From NCBI GenBank assembly GCA_026196105.1, contig JAPHRK010000031.1, positions 48,719 through 112,718 on the forward strand: DNA of 64,000 bases, in the 5' to 3' direction. The position numbers and the translations under genes were made by a program. Source of the stretch: Rhodospirillales bacterium. GTDB taxonomy: Bacteria > Pseudomonadota > Alphaproteobacteria > Rhodospirillales > JAPHRK01. The notes under the pieces were generated by a model that worked only from the letters and a program-made list of their open reading frames with translations, made no database searches and was not told the origin of the DNA. How positions within the stretch are numbered: the stretch's first letter is position 1; every line of letters starts with the position of its first letter. Shown here piece by piece: positions 33,529 through 43,962 of this stretch.

Positions 33529-36500
33529 GTCTCCATTTCATTTGGCGTAACTGGATTTTGGTTTTCTATTGATACTTGGTAAGATTGCTCTCCTGGAGTA
33601 GCAAAAGCAACCTCAGACCACTCAAGCTCATTGCCGTCTTCAGTCGTCATAGTTCCTGATTGAGTGACTGTATTCCCACCAACGACAACATTCTCTGCCT
33701 GAGGGTTTAGATTGATTGAAGTGATCCCAAAATCAGATAGATTTTTTATCTCGCCCGTATCTGTTATGCCGTCTGTATTGGCATCTTGCCATATTCTGAG
33801 GGAATCATAGATCTCATCTTGAGCATCAATTTTCCCATCAGCGTTTTGGTCGTGCATGCGTAAGACATCATAACTGGTCGAGCCTTCTTCCGCCTCTACC
33901 CCGCCCCATTGGAAATCTGGAGAAATAATCTCGTCAATGCTGTCGATTACATCATTTTCGTTAGTATCGACCACCAGCAAGCCATCATCCGCCCCGACCC
34001 AACCGGTAGCTTCTTTGGCGTCATCGCCATACATATCAAACTGAACGCCGGCATCCACACCAACCAACTCAATTCCATCACCATCTAAATCCATAACGAT
34101 TGGGTCGGTGTTCACCAAATTAATAGTCGTGCCAATCGGAGCAGACTCGGTACCAAAATCATCCCCAACTGTTAATGCGACAATCTTGCTTGCTGCGGCG
34201 TCTGTTGTACTGGTGAATGAAATACTTTGAATTGCAGTTTGATAATTGGCGATGGTGTCCACGCCGCTAATATTGAGAACACCGGTAGTTGAGTTAAAGG
34301 AAACCGTTAAGCTCCCAGGCGTTCCAACCGAAAGCACGTCGCCTGCAGCAAAGCCTCTAATCTCTATATGGGCATAAGAAAGTGTTGAAGAGTCATTATC
34401 AGCAATTGCCATGGTCCCGAATGGATTTATCGGCGTGTCGGCAACATAACAGTATTCCATGGAATTTGATGTATTGAGAAGAACTTCACTATTTTGGCCA
34501 ACGTTCGCGATGAAGACGTCATTAATACCGTCCCCGTTCAGGTCACCGATATCTGCATTTTGGTGATGCTGCGTATTTGTTGAAAAAGTTCCTGATGCAT
34601 TAACAGTAAAGGTTCCGGATCCATCATTGATCCAGTATTCTTCCTCACCATCCCAGCGTGTCGTGACAACATCAATATCGCCATCACCGTCTAAATCACC
34701 ACTGGCTGAACCCTCACGGTCAGCTCCAGCACCATAAGTTACCGCAGTGGCAAAACTAGAAGCACTTAATGGGTTTGCCGTGCCAGTGACATCACTATCA
34801 CCATTATTTAAGAAAAGTTTGTTTCCCGCATAACGGTTGGTCGTCCAAACATCCATCAACCCATCGCCATTAAAATCAGCAACTTCAACCCGATAGCTTT
34901 GAGCACCGCTCGTATCAAGAGTTCCCACTAGGGAAAAAGTACCGGCACCATCATTCTTCCATATTTCACTGGCTCCACCTCCACCACCAATGAGCATATC
35001 AAGGTCACCATCTTTGTCGAAATCACCAAACTCAGCATCTTGGTATTTTGTTCCAAGTGTTTGACCAGTGTCGGTAAAAGTGCCTGTGCCGTCGTTTGTA
35101 TAAACCTTTTTAAAGCCACCCGCTAAAACAACTAGGTCCGCATTCCCGTCATTATTGATATCTGCGACCCCGACATTGTGAGCTGCGGTGAAAGTATGTC
35201 CTGCCGTAAAGGTTCCGTCACCTTTTCCATCATTGTTGGCATCATCTCCCATATAGACAGTCCCGCTGGCGGAGACAAAGTCGATGACCCCATCATTATT
35301 GAAATCTCCGGTCGTCACATGCCCATTTACCGCAGCCACAACAGACTCCGCCCCAAAAGTTCCAAACCCGTCGTTAAGGCGGGTAACGGTTTGGGTTACG
35401 TTATTCCCTACTAGAATGGCGTCCAAATCACCATCATTGTCAATATCTGTCAGCTTCACATCCCGGTAGTTTGGTGTCGCCCCAAAATCTTGGTGGGAAG
35501 CAAAAGTGGCTGTGCTGCTTGAGCTTGTGATTTCTGGCGCAGCATGAGCAGGAACGGCTGTTGTATCAAATGAGCCATCTGAATTGAAGCGCTGTGAATG
35601 TACATCGGTATAAGTGCCGTCACTCGAGTTCCACGAAACCACAAAGTCACCATCGGAGAGAACCGTGACACTGGGTTCTTTCTGGTCGTTTGTAACGGTG
35701 GTGTTCACTCGGAATTCTGAACCCACCTTGGCACCTGCATTGTCATAAACCTGTCCATAAATACCGTAGCTGCTTACATTTCCAGAATCATCACCTTGCC
35801 CCTCCCAAACGACAACAAACCCTCCGCCGCTGAAAGCCTCAATATCAACTCCAGAATTACTTGTGCTTGACCCACCCTGAACATTGGTTGTTGTGGTATT
35901 CACAAGGAAATCAGTGCCAACAGCTGTACCGGTATTATCGATAATTCGGGCATAAACCCCGTTGGTATCTTCTGGACCCGAACCTTGCCATGCGACAATC
36001 ATATTGCCGTTGCTAAGGGCGGCGATTTTGGGGAACAGTTCACCGGTATTTTCTACCGGACTGATTTGAAACTCATCAGCCACCCAAGTGTCCAAACTAA
36101 TATCATAAACCCGACCTTTAATGCCCGTGTACCCGGTTGCGGCATCGGCCCAAACAACCATAATTTTGTCGTCCGTTGTCGACTGCGCCAGGTCCGCTCC
36201 CATTTGGTGCTGCAAGGTAATGACATTATTCACTTCAACATCTGCGACGACTTTCGTATTTGAAGAATCGAAGGTGGTAAAGAAAACGTCAGAATAGTTG
36301 GTGCTAGCCCCACCTTCATCCCGGAAAACAGCAGCAAACCCACCCCCACTAAGCGCCATAAGCTGAGGGTCTGTCTGGTTGCTGTTAGTGAAAGTATTAA
36401 TAACAAACTCGCCGCTCTCCTCAAGCCCCATGGCGCTGTAACGTTTGGCAACAACGTCATAATATTGGCCGTGAGTACCATCATAATCACCCCAGGCAAT

Positions 36501-39491
36501 AATAAAGTCCCCATCGGTAGTCCCTACAACGGCGGGAACATTTTGGCTACTACCGGTGATGGTATTAACCATAAATTCGTCACCCCGTTTAGAACCATCG
36601 GCGTTGTAGACTTGAGCAAAAACATCCCAACCAGAAGCTTGGTCTAGAGATTGCCAAGTAGTGACCCAACCACCATCTGCCAGGGCCGCTGTGCTCGACG
36701 CTGTCTGATTGTTCGCTGTATGGGTATTCACCAAAGTATCAGCAGGATTAACCGATATATTCGCCGTTGAACTCGTCGTGGCTATACCATCCGAAACGGT
36801 ATACTCAAAAGTCTCAGTTCCTAAATACCCTGGCGATGGCACATAAGTAAAATTCGTACCGTCATAATCCAACAGCCCATTAGTCAAAGCAACGGGACTA
36901 CCCCATGCGACCCCATCGGTAAACGCCTGCCCCGCGACTGATTTAAGAATTATTGTATCACCTTCAGGGTCACTGACATAAGCCAGCATTTCTGCAGGAG
37001 TGAAAACATGGGGTGTATCTACCTTGTCAGATTCATTGATAACAGTAGCAATTGGAGCTTCTTGAACCGGGGCAACATCCACAGTAACCACTTGGGTAAC
37101 AGTCCCCCCCGGGTTTCCATCACTTATTGAGATGGTGAAAGTATCGCTGCCATTATAATCAGCTGTTGGCGTATAGGTAAAATTACCAGCACTATCAATC
37201 GTCGCAGACCCGTTTGCGGGGTCACTGATCGAATATGTCAGAGGATCACCATCGGCATCTGTTGCCGTTACCTTCCCAGTTGCAACGCTGTCTTCTTTTA
37301 CCAGAAGATGAGGATTAATGGTTGGGCCTGAGATCGTACCATCATGGCTGTTTGATGATTGGTCAGTTGCTGTCCCATCACCAAAATCATAATAAAATCT
37401 CAAATTTGGATCAGAAGGCGTGACACCATTATTGTAAGACGTTGCAATCTCGGCATCTGTTAGCTTTGCATCCCAAAGAGCAATTTCATCCATGCTTCCA
37501 TCTAGTTGGTAATCATAGTTACCACTTGAATGAATTCCACCAATGCGAGGGTCTAAGTATGTATATGTTGAACCCGTCCAATGAGAGGTCGGAAGGTTTG
37601 GGACAGAGAAATCCCCATTAGCTGTACCACTAGCTTTACCATTTATATATAAGGTCGCACTGCTCCCATCAAAGGTCACGGCAACATGTGTCCATTCATT
37701 GGCAGCAACAGTGTCAGTACTATAAATATTGACACCATTCTGGGAATGGAAAACCAGTTGCCCTGGCGTTCCAATTATATTCGCATCACCTGAGTTAAGT
37801 CCGACACCGAATAGAGCCGTGGTGTTATTAAAATCTAGCTGATTAACAGTTAGAGCACTTCCGGTACCCGCTGTTGAGCCATCACCAATATCCGACAACT
37901 TTACCCAAGCTGAAATTGTCCCTGACGAGATATTGTTAAGCTGCTGCTCAGTCCCAATAATACTGTCATTCACTCCATCAAAGGCCATAACCTTTTGATC
38001 AAAGTTCGTGATCTTTGGAGGTATATTTTCAGGAAGTGGCGGCACATCAATACGCTCACCACCAATAATACGCTCACCACCAATAATCTTCCCTATATTA
38101 CCTCCGGTACCCTTACCAATATCACCACCGATTCCTCCTCCAATCTCACCACCAGTATTACCTCCAGTATTACCTCCAGTATTACCCCCAGTATTACCCC
38201 CAGACCCTCCTATTATATTGCCATTACCGTTGCCATCTCCACCGTCAACAGGCCCATCTGTTGTTGTATTGCCACCAGGGTTTGGCTGTGTCAGGCCCTC
38301 AAGGCCAACATCATTTGCAAAAGTTGAAATAGTTGATTGGGCTTCAGCTTCTGCATCACTTAATTCAGCTTCCGCTTCTGCAACTTTATCTGCAGCCGCT
38401 TGCTGTTCTTCAGGAGATAAATTTTTAGCCGCCTCAAGTTCATTTTTTGCTTCATCAACTCTTGCTTTGGCTTCGACCTTGGCAACAACTTTTTCAACAG
38501 CATTACGGAAGCCATCTGGCAAAGAATTTCCAGCATTTGGCAAGCTACTTAACGCCCCACCAAAACGGCTGCCGAGTTCATCTAAGCCAAGAGTTCTCGG
38601 AGGGGACATGCTCCCTGATGCAGCTGAAACTCCTTGGAACGGGCTATTGATAACGACAGGAGGTACATCAACACCCACAATTTGAATGGTGATTTCACCT
38701 GTCAGGATACTATTTCCACCGCCACTTCCCTTTTCGGCCAATAATACCGTATCTGTATCCCCGGTTTCTGGGTTAACGCTGACGGCTGCCGCAGTTCCAC
38801 GAATACCAATAGTGGCAATAGGGGTGGTTAGGGTCATGGCATCGGGAGAGACCTTCGCAAGTTGCCCACTCACAAATGACATAGCTCCTTTGACGAGGAA
38901 TAACCCTCCACTCCCCTCTTGGGTAGCCGGGTCATAGACCATATCGTCAATGGTCATGGCAGCGTCGCCATCAAGAGCTAAACTGCTTTCATCGGCGAAA
39001 GTGATCCCAACCGACCCTTCTTCTGAGGTCTCAATCACATCACCAGCATAAATTGGATCACCGTTATTTAGCTCAACAACAGTGCCATCAATACGTTTTG
39101 CAGTCACACTACCTTCTGCTGTCTCGACAACACCAATAGGAGAAGTGTCGGAGCCAGCCTGAGCTGTTTCAACTTGCGCATATTCACCAGGAGCACGTGG
39201 TCCCGCTAAGCGCTCGACGACCCAGCCAGGAAGTTCTCCTCCGTTGGCGAGCATAAGGTCTGGCAGAGAATCAAAATTAAAGTATCCCTTTACCAGGATC
39301 ATTGTTTCATTGTCAGGAGATAGGATGACAAGTTGGCCATCAACTAAGAGAAACTTGGCGTTTAAAATCCAATCAGCCGCTGGTAGCTCAACACCACCTT
39401 CTGTAGCGTTGACTTTAATAATTTCCTGTGGTGTCCCCTTCTGTTGAGAATTGGGACTTATGCTGTCAACCTTCTGGTTTGGTGCATTCAT
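33525..39491 (-). CDS. Giant FecR/LamG/FG-GAP-repeat exoprotein
   Basis: The 1988-residue acidic protein has a mosaic of extracellular modules. A FecR-like domain covers ~120-280 (VETAEGSVTAKRIDGT, then TLTTPIATIGIRGTAAAV). An Ala/Glu coiled part and a GGNT-rich linker lie at ~340-480, and a LamG/concanavalin-like domain at ~500-720. Cadherin-like modules follow at ~730-910, repeated GG-x-VVxW units at ~925-1320, and VCBS/FG-GAP repeats at ~1340-1690 (DFNGDGLMDVW). A Ca-binding end from ~1799 starts DLDGDGIELVG and carries three EF-hand-like loops. There is no Sec signal, so type I secretion is likely, but no transporter gene is nearby. A cell-surface adhesin or matrix protein is the best guess. 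Confidence 0.8.
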   Translation of the reverse strand: MNAPNQKVDSISPNSQQKGTPQEIIKVNATEGGVELPAADWILNAKFLLVDGQLVILSPDNETMILVKGYFNFDSLPDLMLANGGELPGWVVERLAGPRAPGEYAQVETAQAGSDTSPIGVVETAEGSVTAKRIDGTVVELNNGDPIYAGDVIETSEEGSVGITFADESSLALDGDAAMTIDDMVYDPATQEGSGGLFLVKGAMSFVSGQLAKVSPDAMTLTTPIATIGIRGTAAAVSVNPETGDTDTVLLAEKGSGGGNSILTGEITIQIVGVDVPPVVINSPFQGVSAASGSMSPPRTLGLDELGSRFGGALSSLPNAGNSLPDGFRNAVEKVVAKVEAKARVDEAKNELEAAKNLSPEEQQAAADKVAEAEAELSDAEAEAQSTISTFANDVGLEGLTQPNPGGNTTTDGPVDGGDGNGNGNIIGGSGGNTGGNTGGNTGGNTGGEIGGGIGGDIGKGTGGNIGKIIGGERIIGGERIDVPPLPENIPPKITNFDQKVMAFDGVNDSIIGTEQQLNNISSGTISAWVKLSDIGDGSTAGTGSALTVNQLDFNNTTALFGVGLNSGDANIIGTPGQLVFHSQNGVNIYSTDTVAANEWTHVAVTFDGSSATLYINGKASGTANGDFSVPNLPTSHWTGSTYTYLDPRIGGIHSSGNYDYQLDGSMDEIALWDAKLTDAEIATSYNNGVTPSDPNLRFYYDFGDGTATDQSSNSHDGTISGPTINPHLLVKEDSVATGKVTATDADGDPLTYSISDPANGSATIDSAGNFTYTPTADYNGSDTFTISISDGNPGGTVTQVVTVDVAPVQEAPIATVINESDKVDTPHVFTPAEMLAYVSDPEGDTIILKSVAGQAFTDGVAWGSPVALTNGLLDYDGTNFTYVPSPGYLGTETFEYTVSDGIATTSSTANISVNPADTLVNTHTANNQTASSTAALADGGWVTTWQSLDQASGWDVFAQVYNADGSKRGDEFMVNTITGSSQNVPAVVGTTDGDFIIAWGDYDGTHGQYYDVVAKRYSAMGLEESGEFVINTFTNSNQTDPQLMALSGGGFAAVFRDEGGASTNYSDVFFTTFDSSNTKVVADVEVNNVITLQHQMGADLAQSTTDDKIMVVWADAATGYTGIKGRVYDISLDTWVADEFQISPVENTGELFPKIAALSNGNMIVAWQGSGPEDTNGVYARIIDNTGTAVGTDFLVNTTTTNVQGGSSTSNSGVDIEAFSGGGFVVVWEGQGDDSGNVSSYGIYGQVYDNAGAKVGSEFRVNTTVTNDQKEPSVTVLSDGDFVVSWNSSDGTYTDVHSQRFNSDGSFDTTAVPAHAAPEITSSSSTATFASHQDFGATPNYRDVKLTDIDNDGDLDAILVGNNVTQTVTRLNDGFGTFGAESVVAAVNGHVTTGDFNNDGVIDFVSASGTVYMGDDANNDGKGDGTFTAGHTFTAAHNVGVADINNDGNADLVVLAGGFKKVYTNDGTGTFTDTGQTLGTKYQDAEFGDFDKDGDLDMLIGGGGGASEIWKNDGAGTFSLVGTLDTSGAQSYRVEVADFNGDGLMDVWTTNRYAGNKLFLNNGDSDVTGTANPLSASSFATAVTYGAGADREGSASGDLDGDGDIDVVTTRWDGEEEYWINDGSGTFTVNASGTFSTNTQHHQNADIGDLNGDGINDVFIANVGQNSEVLLNTSNSMEYCYVADTPINPFGTMAIADNDSSTLSYAHIEIRGFAAGDVLSVGTPGSLTVSFNSTTGVLNISGVDTIANYQTAIQSISFTSTTDAAASKIVALTVGDDFGTESAPIGTTINLVNTDPIVMDLDGDGIELVGVDAGVQFDMYGDDAKEATGWVGADDGLLVVDTNENDVIDSIDEIISPDFQWGGVEAEEGSTSYDVLRMHDQNADGKIDAQDEIYDSLRIWQDANTDGITDTGEIKNLSDFGITSINLNPQAENVVVGGNTVTQSGTMTTEDGNELEWSEVAFATPGEQSYQVSIENQNPVTPNEMET
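38051..38086 (-). repeat. Two 18-bp tandem repeats in the giant gene
   Basis: Two identical adjacent 18-bp units encode the duplicated GERIIG segment just before the LamG domain. Low copy number and perfect identity point to recent slippage. Confidence 0.8.
38152..38203 (-). repeat. 12-bp tandem repeats encoding GGNT units
   Basis: About four 12-bp units (ccagtattacct or ccagtattaccc on the plus strand) encode the repeated GGNT linker of the giant exoprotein. The units differ by one base in the last position. Length variation between strains is likely. Confidence 0.85.
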
Positions 39492-39772
39492 CGGATTTTT
39501 CCATCAAGTATTTCTGATACTGTAGTATGACGTTTTATATTGTAACAGTTAAAATATAATCATGGGATGAATGACAAACAGTGATACCCATCACTCACTT
39601 GTGGGAATTTTAGATTAAATTGATTATCCAACATCTCATTTAAGGAAAATATTGTTTATTTTCAGTGTACTAAGAAATTATTAATAAACAAGAACCGTAA
39701 TTTTACGACAAACCAATCAACTTAACAGGCACCAACAAGAATAATGTTTTGATCTTGAGGAAACATTCTTGG
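39492..39772. other. Intergenic region upstream of the giant gene
   Basis: This 281-bp stretch is strongly AT-rich and holds no credible gene. It must contain the promoter of the minus-strand exoprotein gene and the downstream end of folP. I see no convincing hexamers or terminator stem. Confidence 0.5.
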
Positions 39773-40630
39773 TTACTTTGTTACTGAGTTCCATAGGGTT
39801 AAGGCTTGTTTTGCAGCAGCGACATCATGCACGCGAAAAATTTTTGCTCCTTGTTGGTAGGCTGCGATGTTTAGAGCAATAGTTCCTGGCTCTCGATTTT
39901 TCGGCCCGTCAATTCCAGCAATCCGACCGATCATACTCTTGCGGGAAATTCCTATTAGAATAGCACAGCCGATGTTTTTAAACCCTGAAAGGTTTTTAAG
40001 GAGGGCGAGGTTATGGTCATCGTTTTTACCAAAGCCTATGCCGGGGTCTATCGCAATTCTATTCTTCTCAATTCCAGCCTCAACGCAGGCTTTCACCCGC
40101 TCTTCTAGGTAACCATAAACCTCTTCAACGACATTTTCATAGTAAGGCTCTTGCTGCATGGTGCCAGGGCTACCAACCATGTGCATAAGCACAACACTGG
40201 CCTTTGAATTTGAAACGACAGACAAAGCGTCTGGGTCGTGGGTCAGGGCCGTAACGTCATTAACAATTACCGCCCCTGCTTCAAGAGCAGCAGACATCGT
40301 GGCAGCATTTCGGCTATCGACAGAAACCACAGCTCCCTTGGAAGCAAGTTCTCTGATAACAGGCACCACACGCTGTTCTTCCTCTTGGGGGGAAACTGGC
40401 ACAGCACCAGGACGGGTGGACTCTCCACCGACATCAAGGATATGAGCCCCCTCCTCCCAAAGCTTTAAGCCCTGAGCAACAGCTTTCTCCGTATCACTAA
40501 AATCTCCCCCATCGGAAAAACTATCCGGGGTGACATTAACGATTCCCATTAAGGTTTGTTGAGAAGAAGATTGCCCCTCAAACAGGAAACCCCGCTCTGA
40601 AGCAGCGGGGTTTTCTTTATTCATTGGCAT
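39773..40630 (-). CDS. folP: Dihydropteroate synthase
   Basis: This enzyme joins para-aminobenzoate to the pterin diphosphate in folate synthesis. The 285 residues include MGIVNVTPDSFSDGG (~residue 28), ILDVGGESTRPGAVPVS (~residue 61), VNDVTAL and the conserved IAIDPGIGFGKNDDHNL (~residue 191). A 25-residue N-terminal extension precedes the TIM barrel. It lies six bases after ftsH and is probably cotranscribed. glmM, its usual follower, is 7 kb away behind the exoprotein gene. Confidence 0.96.
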   Translation of the reverse strand: MPMNKENPAASERGFLFEGQSSSQQTLMGIVNVTPDSFSDGGDFSDTEKAVAQGLKLWEEGAHILDVGGESTRPGAVPVSPQEEEQRVVPVIRELASKGAVVSVDSRNAATMSAALEAGAVIVNDVTALTHDPDALSVVSNSKASVVLMHMVGSPGTMQQEPYYENVVEEVYGYLEERVKACVEAGIEKNRIAIDPGIGFGKNDDHNLALLKNLSGFKNIGCAILIGISRKSMIGRIAGIDGPKNREPGTIALNIAAYQQGAKIFRVHDVAAAKQALTLWNSVTK

Positions 40631-40636
40631 TGTAGC

Positions 40637-42562
40637 TTAACCTTCAGGAACCGGATCAGCACCAAAGCCACCATCTTTTTTCGGCTTGCTACCGCTGTTT
40701 GGAATAGAAGATCGGCGACCGCCTTCTTGGGGAGGTTCATCATCATATTCTTTACGGTTCAGGGTTTCGCCTTTGAGCAAGATATCAATATCATCCCCTG
40801 ACAAGGTTTCGTATTGCAGGAGCCCTTGGGCCAGAATTTCCAACTGGTCATTATGATCAGTTAGGATTTTTCGCGCACCTTCGTAGCCTTCTTCAACAAT
40901 ACGACGCACTTCAGAATCAATTGTAGCAGCCGTCGTTTGTGAAACGTTTTGTGATTGAGCAACAGAGTGGCCGAGGAAAACTTCTTGCTGGTTTTCACCA
41001 TAAGTCAGAGGGCCGAGCTTTTCAGACATGCCCCATTCCGTCACCATACGGCGAGCCATATCAGTAGCCATTTTGATATCGCTTGACGCGCCAGTGGTTA
41101 CTTTCTCAGGACCAAAAATCAATTCTTCAGCAATACGGCCACCCATAGCAACAACAAGATCAGCTTTAAGCTTAGCAACAGAAACCGAAATCCGGTCTCC
41201 TTCAGGTAAGCGCATCACCATTCCCAGAGCACGACCCCGAGGAATAATGGTAGCTTTATGAATAGGGTCAGATTCTTCGCTGTGATGGGCACAGATAGCG
41301 TGTCCGGCTTCGTGATAAGCAGTAAGCTTTTTCTCTTCGTCTGACATAACCATAGAGCGGCGTTCTGCCCCCATCATGACTTTGTCTTTGGCTTCTTCAA
41401 ATTCATTCATGGTGACCATGCGTTTGCCCCAGCGGGCAGCCAGCAAAGCCGCTTCGTTGACGAGGTTGGCAAGATCAGCACCAGAGAAACCAGGCGTTCC
41501 ACGGGCAATGGTGCGGGCATTGACATCGGGAGCCAAAGGCACTTTGCGCATGTGAACTTTAAGGATTTTCTCACGACCAATAATATCGGGATTAGGCACA
41601 ACCACTTGACGGTCAAAACGGCCAGGACGCAACAAAGCCGGGTCAAGAACATCAGGACGGTTAGTCGCTGCAATCAGGATAACCCCTTCATTAGCTTCAA
41701 AACCATCCATCTCGACCAGCAACTGGTTCAAGGTTTGCTCACGTTCATCATTACCACCGCCAAGACCGGCACCACGATGACGACCGACAGCATCGATTTC
41801 ATCAATGAAGATAATACATGGAGCGTTTTTCTTGCCTTGTTCGAACATATCGCGGACACGGCTCGCGCCAACACCTACGAACATTTCTACAAAGTCAGAG
41901 CCGGAAATGGTAAAGAAGGGAACGTTTGCTTCACCCGCGATGGCACGAGCCAACAAGGTTTTACCTGTTCCTGGGGGGCCTACGAGCAAGCAACCTTTGG
42001 GGATTTTACCGCCAAGGCGCTGGAATTTTTGTGGGTCTTTTAAGAACTCAACAATTTCTTCAAGCTCAGTTTTGGCTTCATCAATTCCGGCAACATCTTC
42101 AAAGGTCACCCGGCCTTGTTTTTCAGTCAGCATCCGCGCTTTAGATTTACCAAAGCCCATGGCTTTGCCACCGCCGCCTTGCATTTGGCGCATGAAGAAA
42201 ATCCACACACCGATCAGGAGCAACATTGGGAACCAGGAAATCAACACACCAAAGAGAGAAGGAACCCCTTCCTCTGTCGGCTGAGCCGTCACCCGAACCC
42301 CGTTCTTGGTGAGATTAGGCACCAAAGTTGGATCATCAGGAGTATAGGTTTGGAATGAACGACCATCTTTGTAGTGCCCGGTAACCGTATTTCCTTGGAT
42401 TGTCACATCCATAACTTCGCCGCTCTCAACTGAGCCTAAGAAGTCAGAAAAGGCCAGTGATGTTTGTGGCCCCCGTGTCGATGCACCTTGAAAAAGGTTG
42501 AACAACGCGAAAACCAGTAGCGCTATAATAATCCAGAGCGCCATATTCTTGCTGAAGTTCAC
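40637..42562 (-). CDS. ftsH: ATP-dependent zinc metalloprotease FtsH
   Basis: This membrane AAA+ protease degrades damaged membrane proteins and regulators. The 641 residues have two N-terminal membrane helices (~4-24 and ~105-125). Walker A is [19 protein letters not shown] (~residue 193) and Walker B is [16 protein letters not shown]. The AAA second region of homology follows, then the zinc motif HEAGH (~residue 418). The C-terminal tail is basic and Gly-rich. Length is standard. It lies downstream of tilS and before folP on the minus strand. Confidence 0.98.
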   Translation of the reverse strand: MNFSKNMALWIIIALLVFALFNLFQGASTRGPQTSLAFSDFLGSVESGEVMDVTIQGNTVTGHYKDGRSFQTYTPDDPTLVPNLTKNGVRVTAQPTEEGVPSLFGVLISWFPMLLLIGVWIFFMRQMQGGGGKAMGFGKSKARMLTEKQGRVTFEDVAGIDEAKTELEEIVEFLKDPQKFQRLGGKIPKGCLLVGPPGTGKTLLARAIAGEANVPFFTISGSDFVEMFVGVGASRVRDMFEQGKKNAPCIIFIDEIDAVGRHRGAGLGGGNDEREQTLNQLLVEMDGFEANEGVILIAATNRPDVLDPALLRPGRFDRQVVVPNPDIIGREKILKVHMRKVPLAPDVNARTIARGTPGFSGADLANLVNEAALLAARWGKRMVTMNEFEEAKDKVMMGAERRSMVMSDEEKKLTAYHEAGHAICAHHSEESDPIHKATIIPRGRALGMVMRLPEGDRISVSVAKLKADLVVAMGGRIAEELIFGPEKVTTGASSDIKMATDMARRMVTEWGMSEKLGPLTYGENQQEVFLGHSVAQSQNVSQTTAATIDSEVRRIVEEGYEGARKILTDHNDQLEILAQGLLQYETLSGDDIDILLKGETLNRKEYDDEPPQEGGRRSSIPNSGSKPKKDGGFGADPVPEG

Positions 42563-42669
42563 AGTGGTGGTCCTTCCGTAATCTGGCCTAAGCCATTTTT
42601 GTTCATGTCACCGCAACTCTCACGGCTTTTAAAATCTCATATGTTTTAAAACATAGTATGCCTGTTCTG

Positions 42670-43962
42670 TTAAGCAAGACGCAATCCTATGCCAAGGAGC
42701 GGATGAGCCGGAGAAAAGGCCATTTCTGCCACTTTTCTTGGGCTTTCACCACTTCCGCCCCGTATATACCCAAGGAGAGGCGCCGCTAACAGCCCTTTTT
42801 CATCCCAACAAGCGGGTAAAGTGATTAAAGCGGCCCGCATGACCTGGAAAGGAACAGTTTGTTCTTGTTTTAACTGAGCTAATCCTTCCTCACCAAGAGG
42901 CCGAAGAGTGAATGTTTCAAAAGCGGTAACCTTATAGCGTCGGTCCCAATGAATAACTTCTCCTGGCAAAACCTCATGATCCTGTGGAAAATTTCGATTT
43001 TCTCGCCAAATTGAAAGCAAATCCCTTTTCCGGCTTACGACACATCGCCCTAGCGTCCCTCTTGTTTTATTCTTTTTACTAATTAGGTTTTCAAAAAGGG
43101 CCTTCATATTTTTCCGACGTGGGCCGTAAATTCCCCCACCAACGGACAAAATGATTCTAGATAGGGCGCTTTCATCTATATTTGTGAGGTTTGAAAGCCC
43201 TACTTCTGCATAGCCGAAAGGGTGAAAGAAGGTGCTTTTTGCAAGTTCTCGTGCAATAGCCTCTTCTTTTTCTCTACGCAATAGGTGCAAAGCGTCAAAA
43301 TCACCTTCACCACTCTGTGCTGATTTCCTAACCCGAACTCGTTCAAAGCAACTGTCCTCATTACTGGGATCATCAATCCATTCTTGAGCCAATTCCTTTA
43401 AGGTCGCCGTAATGGTTTCTCGGTCCACGCCTAACAAAGGGCGTAACAAACGTAAATTTCTGGTTTCGATAACAGGCGCCATGGCTGCCAAACCATCAGG
43501 GCCACTGCCTTTATTTTTGCGGAGCTGATAAGTTTCCTTCTGATCATCAAAATGATGCCCCAAGAGAAGGTGGAGAATATTTTGAGATCGACACCATTCC
43601 TCCAGAAGTCTGTACCGGGCTTTGCGAGCCTGTTCCTGAAGAGCTGACGAGGGTTTCTCGCCTTGCCATGTGAGTGTGTGGTGCTCGATATTCCGTTCAG
43701 CCATCCAAGTTTTAACCTGGCCAGCTTCTTTGGCTGAACCAGAGCGCAGGCCATGATCTACTGTCAAAGTGACCAGTTTTCCCTTTTGGGCATCGGTCCA
43801 ACTTTTGGCTAGAAGAGCCAGAGCAAGGCTATCGCGCCCACCAGATAGGGCGACGGCTAAAGTCGGGGAATATTCATAAGGTGCAAAGGCTGCCATGGCC
43901 TTTGCAAAACAGGAGTCCGTGAGGGGCGTTGTCGCCCTAACACCCATTCCGTTTCTTTTCAC
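42670..43962 (-). CDS. tilS: tRNA(Ile)-lysidine synthetase
   Basis: TilS converts the wobble cytidine of tRNA-Ile(CAU) to lysidine. The 430-residue protein has the PP-loop ATP site AVALSGGRDSLALALLAKSW (~residues 36-55) and the LTVDHGLRSGSA segment. HLLLGHHFDDQKETYQLR (~residue 130) follows. The given start is a GTG at 43962; the ATG at 43947 is equally possible. Either way it overlaps the end of cpoB. The C-terminal domain is weakly conserved, as usual. Confidence 0.92.
   Translation of the reverse strand: MKRNGMGVRATTPLTDSCFAKAMAAFAPYEYSPTLAVALSGGRDSLALALLAKSWTDAQKGKLVTLTVDHGLRSGSAKEAGQVKTWMAERNIEHHTLTWQGEKPSSALQEQARKARYRLLEEWCRSQNILHLLLGHHFDDQKETYQLRKNKGSGPDGLAAMAPVIETRNLRLLRPLLGVDRETITATLKELAQEWIDDPSNEDSCFERVRVRKSAQSGEGDFDALHLLRREKEEAIARELAKSTFFHPFGYAEVGLSNLTNIDESALSRIILSVGGGIYGPRRKNMKALFENLISKKNKTRGTLGRCVVSRKRDLLSIWRENRNFPQDHEVLPGEVIHWDRRYKVTAFETFTLRPLGEEGLAQLKQEQTVPFQVMRAALITLPACWDEKGLLAAPLLGYIRGGSGESPRKVAEMAFSPAHPLLGIGLRLA

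Noticed and set aside
38051-38203. Short tandem repeats as a possible CRISPR array
   Set aside because: The repeats are 12 and 18 bp, in frame, without spacers, and lie inside a coding sequence.
37995-38685. Long plus-strand open frames (110 and 225 residues) opposite the giant gene
   Set aside because: Their Pro/Ile/Ser/Thr-rich translations mirror the Gly/Asn repeats of the exoprotein on the other strand. They have no ribosome sites or family features, so they are shadows.
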